A DNA stretch of 64,000 nucleotides from Eutreptiella sp. 'Long Island Sound 2002'. Lineage: Eukaryota; Euglenozoa; Euglenophyceae; Eutreptiales; Eutreptiaceae. Position numbers and translations under genes: made by a program. The notes under the pieces are model-generated. The model did not search any database. It saw only the letters and a program-made list of their open reading frames with translations, and was not told the DNA's origin. The stretch lies in NCBI GenBank assembly GCA_964036045.1, contig OZ038380.1, positions 166,849,872 through 166,913,871 on the forward strand, written 5' to 3'. Shown here piece after piece: positions 11,966 through 23,590 of this stretch (positions are counted from its first letter, which is position 1; each line of letters opens with the position of its first letter).

Positions 11966-14852
11966 AATTTTCCGAGAATTTTCCGAGAATTTTCTGAGAA
12001 TTTTCTGAGAATTTTCCGAGAATTTTCCGAGAATTCTCCGTCAATTTTCCGAGAATTTTCCGAGAATTTTCCGAGAATTTTCCCAGAATTTTCCGAGAAT
12101 TTTCCGAGAATTTTCCGAGAATTTTCCGAGAATTTTCCGAGAATTTTCCAAGAATTTTCCGAGAATTTTCCGAGAATTTTCCGAGAATTTCCCGAGAATT
12201 TTCCGAGAATTTTCCGAGAATTTTCTGAGAATTTTCCGAGAATTTTCCGAGAATTTTCTGAGAATTTTCCGAGAATTTTCCGAGAATTTTCCGAGAATTT
12301 TCCGAGAATTTTCCGAGAATTTTCTGGGAATTTTCCGAGAATTTTCCGAGAATTTTCCGAGAATTTTCCGAGAATTTTCTGAGAATTTTCCGAGAATTTT
12401 CCGAGAATTTTCCGAGAATTTTCCGAGAATTTTCCGAGAATTTTCCGAGAATTTTCCGAGAATTTTCCGAGAATTTCCCGAGAATTTTCGGAGAATTTTC
12501 CGAGAATTTTCCGAGAATTTTCTGAGAATTTTCCGAGAATTTTCCGAGAATTTTCCGAGAATTTTCCGAGAATTTTCCGAGAATTTTCCGAGAATTTTCC
12601 GAGAATTTCCGGAGAATTTTCCGAGAATTTTCCGAGAATTTTCCGAGAATTTTCGGAGAATTTTCCGAGAATTTTCCGAGGATTTTCCGAGAATTTTCCG
12701 AGAATTTTCCGAGAATTTTCTGAGAATTTTCCGAGAATTTTCCAAGAATTTTCCGGGATTTTCCCGAGAATTTTCCGAGAATTTTCCGAGAATTTTCCGA
12801 GAATTTTCCGAGAATTTTCGAGAATTTTCCGAGAATTTTCCGAGAATTTTCCGAGAATTTTCCGAGAATTTTCCGTCAATTTTCCGAGAATTTTCCGAGA
12901 ATTTTCCGAGAATTTTCCGTCAATTTTCCGAGAATTTTCCGAGAATTTTCCGAGAATGTTCCGAGAATTTTCCGAGAATTTTCCGAGAATTTTCCGAGAA
13001 TTTTCCGAGAATTTTCCGAGAATTTTCTGAGAATTTTCTGAGAATTTTCAGAGAATTTTCCGAGAATTTTCCGAGAATTTTCCGAGAATTTTCAGAGAAT
13101 TTTCCGAGAATTTTCTGAGAATTTTCTGAGAATTTTCCGAGAATTTTCCGAGAATTTTCCGAGAATTTTCCGAGAATCTTCCGAGAATTTTCAGAGAATT
13201 TTCTGAGAATTTTCCGAGAATTTTCTGAGAAGTTTCCGAGAATTTTCCGAGAATTTTCCGAGAATTTTCCGAGAATTTTCCGAGAATTTTCTGAGAATTT
13301 TCTGAGAATTTTCCGAGAATTTTCCGAGAATTTTCCGAGGATCTTCTGAGAATTTTCCGAGAATTTTCCGAGAATTTTCCGAGAATTTTCCGAGAATTTT
13401 CCGAGAATTTTCAGAGAATTTTCTGAGAATTTTCCGAGAATTTTCTGAGAATTTTCCGAGAATTTTCCGAGAATTTTCCGAGAATTTTCCGAGAATTTTC
13501 CGAGAATTTTCTAGGAATTTTCTGAGAATTTTCCGAGAATTTTCCGAGAATTCTCCGTCAATTTTCCGAGAATTTTCCGAGAATTTTCCGAGAATTTTCC
13601 CAGAATTTTCCGAGAATTTTCCGAGAATTTTCCGAGAATTTTCCGAGAATTTTCCGAGAATTTTCCGAGAATTTTCCGAGAATTTTCCGAGAATTTTCCG
13701 AGAATTTCCCGAGAATTTTCCGAGAATTTTCCGAGAATTTTCTGAGAATTTTCCGAGAATTTTCCGAGAATTTTCTGAGAATTTTCCGACAATTTTCCGA
13801 GAATTTTCCGAGAATTTTCCGAGAATTTTCCGAGAATTTTCTGGGAATTTTCCGAAAATTTTCCGAGAATTTTCCGAGAATTTTCCGAGAATTTTCCGAG
13901 AATTTTCCGAGAATTTTCCGAGAATTTTCCGAGAATTTCCCGAGAATTTTCGGAGAATTTTCCGAGAATTTTCCGAGAATTTTCTGAGAATTTTCCGAGA
14001 ATTTTCCGAGAATTTTCCGAGAATTTTCCGAGAATTTTCCGAGAATTTTCCGAGAATTTTCCGAGAATTTTCCGAGAATTTCCGGAGAATTTTCCGAGAA
14101 TTTTCCGAGAATTTTCCGAGAATTTTCCGAGAATTTTCCGAGAATTTTCCGAGGATTTTCCGAGAATTTTCCGAGAATTTTCCGAGAATTTTCCGAGAAT
14201 TTTCTGAGAATTTTCCGAGAATTTTCCAAGAATTTTCCGAGATTTTCCCGAGAATTTTCCGAGAATTTTCCGAGAATTTTCCGAGAATTTTCCGAGAATT
14301 TTCCGAGAATTTTCCGAGAATTTTCCGAGAATTTTCCGTCAATTTTCCGAGAATTTTCCGAGAATTTTCCGAGAATTTTCCGAGAATTTTCCAAGAATTT
14401 TCCGAGAATTTTCCGAGAATTTTCCGAGAATGTTCCGAGAATTTTCCGAGAATTTTCCGAGAATTTTCCGAGAATTTTCCGAGAATTTTCCGAGAATTTT
14501 CTGAGAATTTTCTGAGAATTTTCAGAGAATTTTCCGAGAATTTTCCGAGAATTTTCCGAGAATTTTCCGAGAATTTTCCGAGAATTTTCTGAGAATTTTC
14601 TGAGAATTTTCCGAGAATTTTCCGAGAATTTTCCGTCAATTTTCCGAGAATTTTCCGAGAATTTTCCGAGAATTTTCCCAGAATTTTCCGAGAATTTTCC
14701 GAGAATTTTCCGAGAATTTTCCGAGAATTTTCCGAGAATTTTCCGAGAATTTTCCGAGAATTTTCCGAGAATTTCCCGAGAATTTTCCGAGAATTTTCCG
14801 AGAATTTTCTGAGAATTTTCCGAGAATTTTCCGAGAATTTTCCGAGAATTTT
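11965..14852. repeat. Array domain 3: partial relative of the 3,674-bp block
   Basis: This stretch resembles the end of the 3,674-bp block again. It has GAATTC then CCGTC at 12031, class X (variant) at 12753, and the 10-bp TTTTCGAG unit at 12815, 1,198 bp after its partner at 11617. A paired CCGTC (two CCGTC units separated by three canonical units) follows near 12870-12920, and GAATTC recurs at 13548. Another X lies at 14237. It is an incomplete copy, not a third exact repeat. There are no genes. Confidence 0.8.
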
Positions 14853-15712
14853 CCGTCAATTTTCCGAGAATTTTCCGAGAATTTTCCGAGAATTTTCCGA
14901 GAATTTTCTGGGAACTTTCCGAGAATTTTCCGAGAATTTTCCGAGAATTTTCCGAGAATTTTCCGAGACTTTCCGAGAATTTTCTGAGAATTTTCCGAGA
15001 ATTTTCCGAGAATTTTCCGAGAATTTTCCGAGAATTTTCCGAGAATTTTCCGAGAATGTTCCGAGAATTTTCCGAGAATTTTCCAAGAATTTTCCGAGAA
15101 TTTTCCGAGAATTTTCAGAGAATTTTCCGAGAATTTTCCGAGAATTTTCAGAGAATTTTCTGCGAATTTTCCGAGAATTTTCTGAGAATTTTCCGAGAAT
15201 TTTCCGAGAATTTTCGGAGAATTTTCCGAGAATTTTCCGTCAATTTTCCGAGAATTTTCCGAGAATTTTCCGAGAATTTTCCGAGAATTTTCCGAGAATT
15301 TTCCAAGAATTTTCCGAGAATTTTCCGAGAATTTTCCGAGAATGTTCCGAGAATTTTCCGAGAATTTTCCGAGAATTTTCCGAGAATTTTCCGAGAATTT
15401 TCCGAGAATTTTCCGAGAATTTTCCGAGAATTTTCAGAGAATTTTCTGCGAATTTTCCGAGAATTTTCTGAGAATTTTCCGAGAATTTTCCGAGAATTTT
15501 CGGACAATTTTCCGAGAATTTTCCGAGAATTTTCCGAGGATTTTCCGAGAATTTTCCGAGAATTTTCCGAGAATTTTCCGAGAATTTTCCGAGAATTTTC
15601 CGAGAATTTTCCGAGAATTTTCCGAGAATTTTCCGAGAATTTCCCGAGAATTTTCCGAGAATTTTCCGAGAATTTTCTGAGAATTTTCCGAGAATTTTCC
15701 GAGAATTTTCAG
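14853..15712. repeat. CTGCG module, copy 2
   Basis: CCGTC occurs at 14853, CTGGGAACTTT follows near 14918, and CTGCG occurs at 15160 and 15446 (286 bp apart). A CCGAGACTTT unit near 14967 is 10 bp long and shortens this copy by one base relative to the others. A CGGACAATTTT unit near 15500 is private to this copy. Confidence 0.85.
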
Positions 15713-17546
15713 AGAATTTTCCGAGAATTTTCCGAGAATTTTCTGAGAATTTTCTGAGAATTTTCCGAGAATTTTCCGAGAATTTTCCGAGAATTTTCCG
15801 AGAATTTTCCGAGAATTTTCCGAGAATTTTCTGAGAATTTTCCGAGAATTTTCTGAGAAGTTTCCGAGAATTTTCCGAGAATTTTCCGAGAATTTTCCGA
15901 GAATTTTCCGAGAATTTTCTGAGAATTTTCTGAGAATTTTCCGAGAATTTTCCGAGAATTTTCCGAGAATCTTCTGAGAATTTTCCGAGAATTTTCCGAG
16001 AATTTTCCGAGAATTTTCCGAGAATTTTCCGAGAATTTTCAGAGAATTTTCTGAGAATTTTCCGAGAATTTTCTGAGAATTTTCCGAGAATTTTCCGAGA
16101 ATTTTCCGAGAATTTTCCGAGAATTTTCCGAGAATTTTCTGAGAATTTTCTGAGAATTTTCCGAGAATTTTCCGAGAATTCTCCGTCAATTTTCCGAGAA
16201 TTTTCCGAGAATTTTCCGAGAATTTTCCCAGAATTTTCCGAGAATTTTCCGAGAATTTTCCGAGAATTTTCCGAGAATTTTCCGAGAATTTTCCGAGAAT
16301 TTTCCGAGAATTTTCCGAGAATTTCCCGAGAATTTTCCGAGAATTTTCCGAGAATTTTCTGAGAATTTTCCGAGAATTTTCCGAGAATTTTCTGAGAATT
16401 TTCCGAGAATTTTCCGAGAATTTTCCGAGAATTTTCCGAGAATTTTCCGAGAATTTTCTGGGAATTTTCCGAAAATTTTCCGAGAATTTTCCGAGAATTT
16501 TCCGAGAATTTTCCGAGAATTTTCCGAGAATTTTCCGAGAATTTTCCGAGAATTTCCCGAGAATTTTCGGAGAATTTTCCGAGAATTTTCCGAGAATTTT
16601 CTGAGAATTTTCCGAGAATTTTCCGAGAATTTTCCGAGAATTTTCCGAGAATTTTCCGAGAATTTTCCGAGAATTTTCCGAGAATTTTCCGAGAATTTCC
16701 GGAGAATTTTCCGAGAATTTTCCGAGAATTTTCCGAGAATTTTCCGAGAATTTTCCGAGAATTTTCCGAGGATTTTCCGAGAATTTTCCGAGAATTTTCC
16801 GAGAATTTTCCGAGAATTTTCTGAGAATTTTCCGAGAATTTTCCAAGAATTTTCCGAGATTTTCCCGAGAATTTTCCGAGAATTTTCCGAGAATTTTCCG
16901 AGAATTTTCCGAGAATTTTCCGAGAATTTTCCGAGAATTTTCCGAGAATTTTCCGAGAATTTTCCGAGAATTTTCCGTCAATTTTCCGAGAATTTTCCAA
17001 GAATTTTCCGAGAATTTTCCGTCAATTTTCCGAGAATTTTCCGAGAATTTTCCGAGAATTTTCCGAGAATTTTCCAAGAATTTTCCGAGAATTTTCCGAG
17101 AATTTTCCGAGAATGTTCCGAGAATTTTCCGAGAATTTTCCGAGAATTTTCCGAGAATTTTCCGAGAATTTTCCGAGAATTTTCTGAGAATTTTCTGAGA
17201 ATTTTCAGAGAATTTTCCGAGAATTTTCCGAGAATTTTCCGAGAATTTTCCGAGAATTTTCCGAGAATTTTCTGAGAATTTTCTGAGAATTTTCCGAGAA
17301 TTTTCCGAGAATTTTCCGTCAATTTTCCGAGAATTTTCCGAGAATTTTCCGAGAATTTTCCCAGAATTTTCCGAGAATTTTCCGAGAATTTTCCGAGAAT
17401 TTTCCGAGAATTTTCCGAGAATTTTCCGAGAATTTTCCGAGAATTTTCCGAGAATTTTCCGAGAATTTCCCGAGAATTTTCCGAGAATTTTCCGAGAATT
17501 TTCTGAGAATTTTCCGAGAATTTTCCGAGAATTTTCCGAGAATTTT
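15713..17546. repeat. Array between CTGCG modules 2 and 3
   Basis: Pure satellite. It contains GAATTC followed by CCGTC at 16176, class X at 16854, and a paired CCGTC near 16977 and 17021 leading to an ATGTT unit at 17113. It belongs to a segment repeated with about 245-monomer spacing: the ATGTT units at 15056 and 17751 are 2,695 bp apart. There are no genes. Confidence 0.85.
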
Positions 17547-18407
17547 CCGTCAATTTTCCGAGAATTTTCCGAGAATTTTCCGAGAATTTTCCGAGAATTT
17601 TCTGGGAACTTTCCGAGAATTTTCCGAGAATTTTCCGAGAATTTTCCGAGAATTTTCCGAGAATTTTCCGAGAATTTTCTGAGAATTTTCCGAGAATTTT
17701 CCGAGAATTTTCCGAGAATTTTCCGAGAATTTTCCGAGAATTTTCCGAGAATGTTCCGAGAATTTTCCGAGAATTTTCCGAGAATTTTCCGAGAATTTTC
17801 CGAGAATTTTCAGAGAATTTTCCGAGAATTTTCCGAGAATTTTCAGAGAATTTTCTGCGAATTTTCCGAGAATTTTCTGAGAATTTTCCGAGAATTTTCC
17901 AAGAATTTTCGGAGAATTTTCCGAGAATTTTCCGTCAATTTTCCGAGAATTTTCCGAGAATTTTCCGAGAATTTTCCGAGAATTTTCCGAGAATTTTCCA
18001 AGAATTTTCCGAGAATTTTCCGAGAATTTTCCGAGAATGTTCCGAGAATTTTCCGAGAATTTTCCGAGAATTTTCCGAGAATTTTCCGAGAATTTTCCGA
18101 GAATTTTCCGAGAATTTTCCGAGAATTTTCAGAGAATTTTCTGCGAATTTTCCGAGAATTTTCTGAGAATTTTCCGAGAATTTTCCGAGAATTTTCGGAG
18201 AATTTTCCGAGAATTTTCCGAGAATTTTCCGAGGATTTTCCGAGAATTTTCCGAGAATTTTCCGAGAATTTTCCGAGAATTTTCCGAGAATTTTCCGAGA
18301 ATTTTCCGAGAATTTTCCGAGAATTTTCCGAGAATTTTCCGAGAATTTCCCGAGAATTTTCCGAGAATTTTCCGAGAATTTTCTGAGAATTTTCCGAGAA
18401 TTTTCCG
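17547..18407. repeat. CTGCG module, copy 3
   Basis: CCGTC occurs at 17547 and CTGCG at 17855 and 18141, again 286 bp apart. The order of CAGAG, CTGAG and CGGAG units around them matches copies 1, 2, 4 and 5. Confidence 0.85.
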
Positions 18408-21170
18408 AGAATTTTCAGAGAATTTTCCGAGAATTTTCCGAGAATTTTCTGAGAATTTTCTGAGAATTTTCCGAGAATTTTCCGAGAATTTTCCGAGAAT
18501 TTTCCGAGAATTTTCCGAGAATTTTCCGAGAATTTTCCGAGAATTTTCCGAGAATTTTCAGAGAATTTTCTGAGAATTTTCCGAGAATTTTCTGAGAATT
18601 TTCCGAGAATTTTCCGAGAATTTTCCGAGAATTTTCCGAGAATTTTCCGAGAATTTTCTGAGAATTTTCTGAGAATTTTCCGAGAATTTTCCGAGAATTT
18701 TCCGTCAATTTTCCGAGAATTATCCGAGAATTTTCCGAGAATTTTCCGAGAATTTTCCGAGAATGTTCCGAGAATTTTCCGAGAATTTTCCGAGAATTTT
18801 CCGAGAATTTTCCGAGAATTTTCCGAGAATTTTCTGAGAATTTTCCGAGAATTTTCAGAGAATTTTCCGAGAATTTTCTGAGAATTTTCTGAGAATTTTC
18901 CGAGAATTTTCCGAGAATTTTCCGAGAATTTTCCGAGAATCTTCCGAGAATTTTCCGAGAATTTTCCGAGAATTTTCCGAGAATTTTCCGAGAATTTTCT
19001 GAGAATTTTCTGAGAATTTTCCGAGAATTTTCCGAGAATTTTCCGAGAATTTTCCGAGAATTTTCCGAGAATTTTCCGAGAATTTTCCGAGAATTTTCCG
19101 AGAATTTTCCGAGAATTTTCCGAGAATTTTCCGAGAATTTTCCGAGAATTTCCCGAGAATTTTCCGAGAATTTTCCGAGAATTTTCCGAGAATTTTCCGA
19201 GAATTTTCCGAGAATTTTCTGAGAATTTTCCGAGAATTTTCCGAGAATTTTCCGTCAATTTTCCAAGAATTTTCCGAGAATTTTCCGAGAATTTTCCGAG
19301 AATTTTCCGAGAATTTTCCAAGAATTTTCCGAGAATTTTCCGAGAATTTTCCGAGAATGTTCCGAGAATTTTCCGAGAATTTTCCGAGAATTTTCCGAGA
19401 ATTTTCCGAGAATTTTCCGAGAATTTTCCGAGAATTTTCCGAGAATTTTCAGAGAATTTTCTGCGAATTTTCCGAGAATTTTCTGAGAATTTTCCGAGAA
19501 TTTTCCGAGAATTTTCGGAGAATTTTCCGAGAATTTTCCGAGAATTTTCCGAGGATTTTCCGAGAATTTTCCGAGAATTTTCCGAGAATTTTCCGAGAAT
19601 TTTCCGAGAATTTTCCGAGAATTTTCCGAGAATTTTCCGAGAATTTTCCGAGAATTTCCCGAGAATTTTCCGAGAATTTTCCGAGAATTTTCCGAGAATT
19701 TTCCGAGAATTTTCCGAGAATTTTCCGAGAATTTTCCGAGAATTTTCCGAGAATTTTCCGAGAATTTTCCGAGAATTTCCCGAGAATTTTCCGAGAATTT
19801 TCCGAGAATTTTCTGAGAATTTTCCGAGAATTTTCCGAGAATTTTCTGAGAATTTTCCGAGAATTTTCCGAGAATTTTCCGAGAATTTTCCGAGAATTTT
19901 CCGAGAATTTTCTGGGAATTTTCCGAGAATTTTCCGAGAATTTTCCGAGAATTTTCCGAGAATTTTCTGAGAATTTTCCGAGAATTTTCCGAGAATTTTC
20001 CGAGAATTTTCCGAGAATTTTCCGAGAATTTTCCGAGAATTTTCCGAGAATTTTCCGAGAATTTCCCGAGAATTTTCGGAGAATTTTCCGAGAATTTTCC
20101 GAGAATTTTCTGAGAATTTTCCGAGAATTTTCCGAGAATTTTCCGAGAATTTTCCGAGAATTTTCCGAGAATTTTCCGAGAATTTTCCGAGAATTTTCCG
20201 AGAATTTTCCGAGAATTTCCCGAGAATTTTCGGAGAATTTTCCGAGAATTTTCCGAGAATTTTCTGAGAATTTTCCGAGAATTTTCCGAGAATTTTCCGA
20301 GAATTTTCCGAGAATTTTCCGAGAATTTTCCGAGAATTTTCCGAGAATTTTCCGAGAATTTCCGGAGAATTTTCCGAGAATTTTCCGAGAATTTTCCGAG
20401 AATTTTCCGAGAATTTTCCGAGAATTTTCCGAGGATTTTCCGAGAATTTTCCGAGAATTTTCCGAGAATTTTCCGAGAATTTTCTGAGAATTTTCCGAGA
20501 ATTTTCCAAGAATTTTCCGAGATTTTCCCGAGAATTTTCCGAGAATTTTCCGAGAATTTTCCGAGAATTTTCCGAGAATTTTCCGAGAATTTTCCGAGAA
20601 TTTTCCGAGAATTTTCCGAGAATTTTCCGAGAATTTTCCGTCAATTTTCCGAGAATTTTCCGAGAATTTTCCGAGAATTTTCCGTCAATTTTCCGAGAAT
20701 TTTCCGAGAATTTTCCGAGAATTTTCCGAGAATTTTCCAAGAATTTTCCGAGAATTTTCCGAGAATTTTCCGAGAATGTTCCGAGAATTTTCCGAGAATT
20801 TTCCGAGAATTTTCCGAGAATTTTCCGAGAATTTTCCGAGAATTTTCTGAGAATTTTCTGAGAATTTTCAGAGAATTTTCCGAGAATTTTCCGAGAATTT
20901 TCCGAGAATTTTCAGAGAATTTTCCGAGAATTTTCTGAGAATTTTCTGAGAATTTTCCGAGAATTTTCCGAGAATTTTCCGAGAATTTTCCGAGAATCTT
21001 CCGAGAATTTTCAGAGAATTTTCTGAGAATTTTCCGAGAATTTTCTGAGAAGTTTCGGAGAATTTTCCGAGAATTTTCCGAGAATTTTCCGAGAATTTTC
21101 CGAGAATTTTCTGAGAATTTTCTGAGAATTTTCCGAGAATTTTCCGAGAATTTTCCGAGAATTTTCTGAG
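18408..21170. repeat. Array domain with a half CTGCG module
   Basis: A single CTGCG unit at 19461 sits in the context of the second half of the module only, so this copy has lost or never gained the 286-bp duplication. GAATTATCC occurs near 18718 and class X at 20517, followed by a paired CCGTC and an ATGTT at 20776. No gene is present. Confidence 0.8.
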
Positions 21171-22380
21171 AATTTTCCGAGAATTTTCCGAGAATTTTCC
21201 GAGAATTTTCCGGGAATTTTCCGAGAATTTTCAGAGAATTTTCTGAGAATTTTCCGAGAATTTTCTGAGAATTTTCCGAGAATTTTCCGAGAATTTTCCG
21301 AGAATTTTCCGAGAATTTTCCGAGAATTTTCTGAGAATTTTCTGAGAATTTTCCGAGAATTTTCCGAGAATTCTCCGAGAATTTTCCCAGAATTTTCCGA
21401 GAATTTTCCGAGAATTTTCCGAGAATTTTCCGAGAATTTTCCGAGAATTTTCCGAGAATTTTCTGGGAATTTTCCGAGAATTTTCCGAGAATTTTCCGAG
21501 AATTTTCCGAGAATTTTCCGAGAATTTTCCGAGAATTTTCCGAGAATTTCCCGAGAATTTTCCGAGAATTTTCCGAGAATTTTCTGAGAATTTTCCGAGA
21601 ATTTTCCGAGAATTTTCTGAGAATTTTCCGAGAATTTTCCGAGAATTTTCCGAGAATTTTCCGAGAATTTTCCGAGAATTTTCTGAGAATTTTCCGAGAA
21701 TTTTCCGAGAATTTTCCGAGAATTTTCGCAGAATTTTCCGAGAATTTTCCGAGAATTTTCCGAGAATTTTCCGAGAATTTTCCGAGAATTTTCCGAGAAT
21801 TTTCCGAGAATTTTCCGAGAATTTTCCGAGAATTTCCCGAGAATTTTCCGAGAATTTTCCGAGAATTTTCTGAGAATTTTCCGAGAATTTTCCGAGAATT
21901 TTCAGAGAATTTTCCGAGAATTTTCCGAGAATTTTCCGAGAATTTTCCGAGAATTTTCCGAGAATTTTCTGGGAATTTTCCGAAAATTTTCCGAGAATTT
22001 TCCGAGAATTTTCCGAGAATTTTCTGAGAATTTTCCGAGAATTTTCCGAGAATTTTCCGAGAATTTTCCAAGAATTTTCCGAGAATTTTCCGAGAATTTT
22101 CCGAGAATGTTCCGAGAATTTTCCGAGAATTTTCCGAGAATTTTCCGAGAATTTTCCGAGAATTTTCCGAGAATTTTCTGAGAATTTTCTGAGAATTTTC
22201 AGAGAATTTTCCGAGAATTTTCCGAGAATTTTCCGAGAATTTTCAGAGAATTTTCCGAGAATTTTCTGAGAATTTTCTGAGAATTTTCCGAGAATTTTCC
22301 GAGAATTTTCCGAGAATTTTCCGAGAATCTTCCGAGAATTTTCAGAGAATTTTCTGAGAATTTTCCGAGAATTTTCTGAG
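21170..22380. repeat. 1,210-bp tandem duplication, left copy
   Basis: Rare landmarks recur exactly 1,210 bp (110 monomers) later: CGGGAATTTT at 21211, GAATTC followed by CCGAG rather than CCGTC at 21368, CGCAGAATTTT at about 21727, and ATGTT at 22107. The boundary near 22.38 kb is placed where the downstream copy resumes the sequence seen at 21.17 kb. Confidence 0.88.
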
Positions 22381-23590
22381 AATTTTCCGAGAATTTTCCG
22401 AGAATTTTCCGAGAATTTTCCGGGAATTTTCCGAGAATTTTCAGAGAATTTTCTGAGAATTTTCCGAGAATTTTCTGAGAATTTTCCGAGAATTTTCCGA
22501 GAATTTTCCGAGAATTTTCCGAGAATTTTCCGAGAATTTTCTGAGAATTTTCTGAGAATTTTCCGAGAATTTTCCGAGAATTCTCCGAGAATTTTCCCAG
22601 AATTTTCCGAGAATTTTCCGAGAATTTTCCGAGAATTTTCCGAGAATTTTCCGAGAATTTTCCGAGAATTTTCTGGGAATTTTCCGAGAATTTTCCGAGA
22701 ATTTTCCGAGAATTTTCCGAGAATTTTCCGAGAATTTTCCGAGAATTTTCCGAGAATTTCCCGAGAATTTTCCGAGAATTTTCCGAGAATTTTCTGAGAA
22801 TTTTCCGAGAATTTTCCGAGAATTTTCTGAGAATTTTCCGAGAATTTTCCGAGAATTTTCCGAGAATTTTCCGAGAATTTTCCGAGAATTTTCTGAGAAT
22901 TTTCCGAGAATTTTCCGAGAATTTTCCGAGAATTTTCGCAGAATTTTCCGAGAATTTTCCGAGAATTTTCCGAGAATTTTCCGAGAATTTTCCGAGAATT
23001 TTCCGAGAATTTTCCGAGAATTTTCCGAGAATTTTCCGAGAATTTCCCGAGAATTTTCCGAGAATTTTCCGAGAATTTTCTGAGAATTTTCCGAGAATTT
23101 TCCGAGAATTTTCTGAGAATTTTCCGAGAATTTTCCGAGAATTTTCCGAGAATTTTCCGAGAATTTTCCGAGAATTTTCTGGGAATTTTCCGAAAATTTT
23201 CCGAGAATTTTCCGAGAATTTTCCGAGAATTTTCTGAGAATTTTCCGAGAATTTTCCGAGAATTTTCCGAGAATTTTCCAAGAATTTTCCGAGAATTTTC
23301 CGAGAATTTTCCGAAAATGTTCCGAGAATTTTCCGAGAATTTTCCGAGAATTTTCCGAGAATTTTCCGAGAATTTTCCGAGAATTTTCTGAGAATTTTCT
23401 GAGAATTTTCAGAGAATTTTCCGAGAATTTTCCGAGAATTTTCCGAGAATTTTCAGAGAATTTTCCGAGAATTTTCTGAGAATTTTCTGAGAATTTTCCG
23501 AGAATTTTCCGAGAATTTTCCGAGAATTTTCCGAGAATCTTCCGAGAATTTTCAGAGAATTTTCTGAGAATTTTCCGAGAATTTTCTGAG
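22380..23590. repeat. 1,210-bp tandem duplication, right copy
   Basis: Partner landmarks are CGGGAATTTT at 22421, GAATTC at 22578, CGCAGAATTTT at about 22937, ATGTT at 23317 and AATCTT near 23536. CGCAG occurs only in these two copies in the window, as far as I can see. At 23317 the unit reads AAAATGTT rather than GAATGTT, and a CAGAG/CTGAG difference is also present (near 21901 against 23111). Confidence 0.88.

Noticed and set aside
8572-12879. Open frame of 1,435 codons on the - strand, and dozens of similar ones on both strands (for example 662-3691, 4898-7873, 17843-20740)
   Set aside because: They are translations of the stop-free 11-bp repeat and overlap in several frames at once. Most begin at a TTG inside a CCAAG or CCGTC variant, and they end wherever CAGAG or CCGTC makes a stop. 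There is no codon bias, domain or flanking gene signal.
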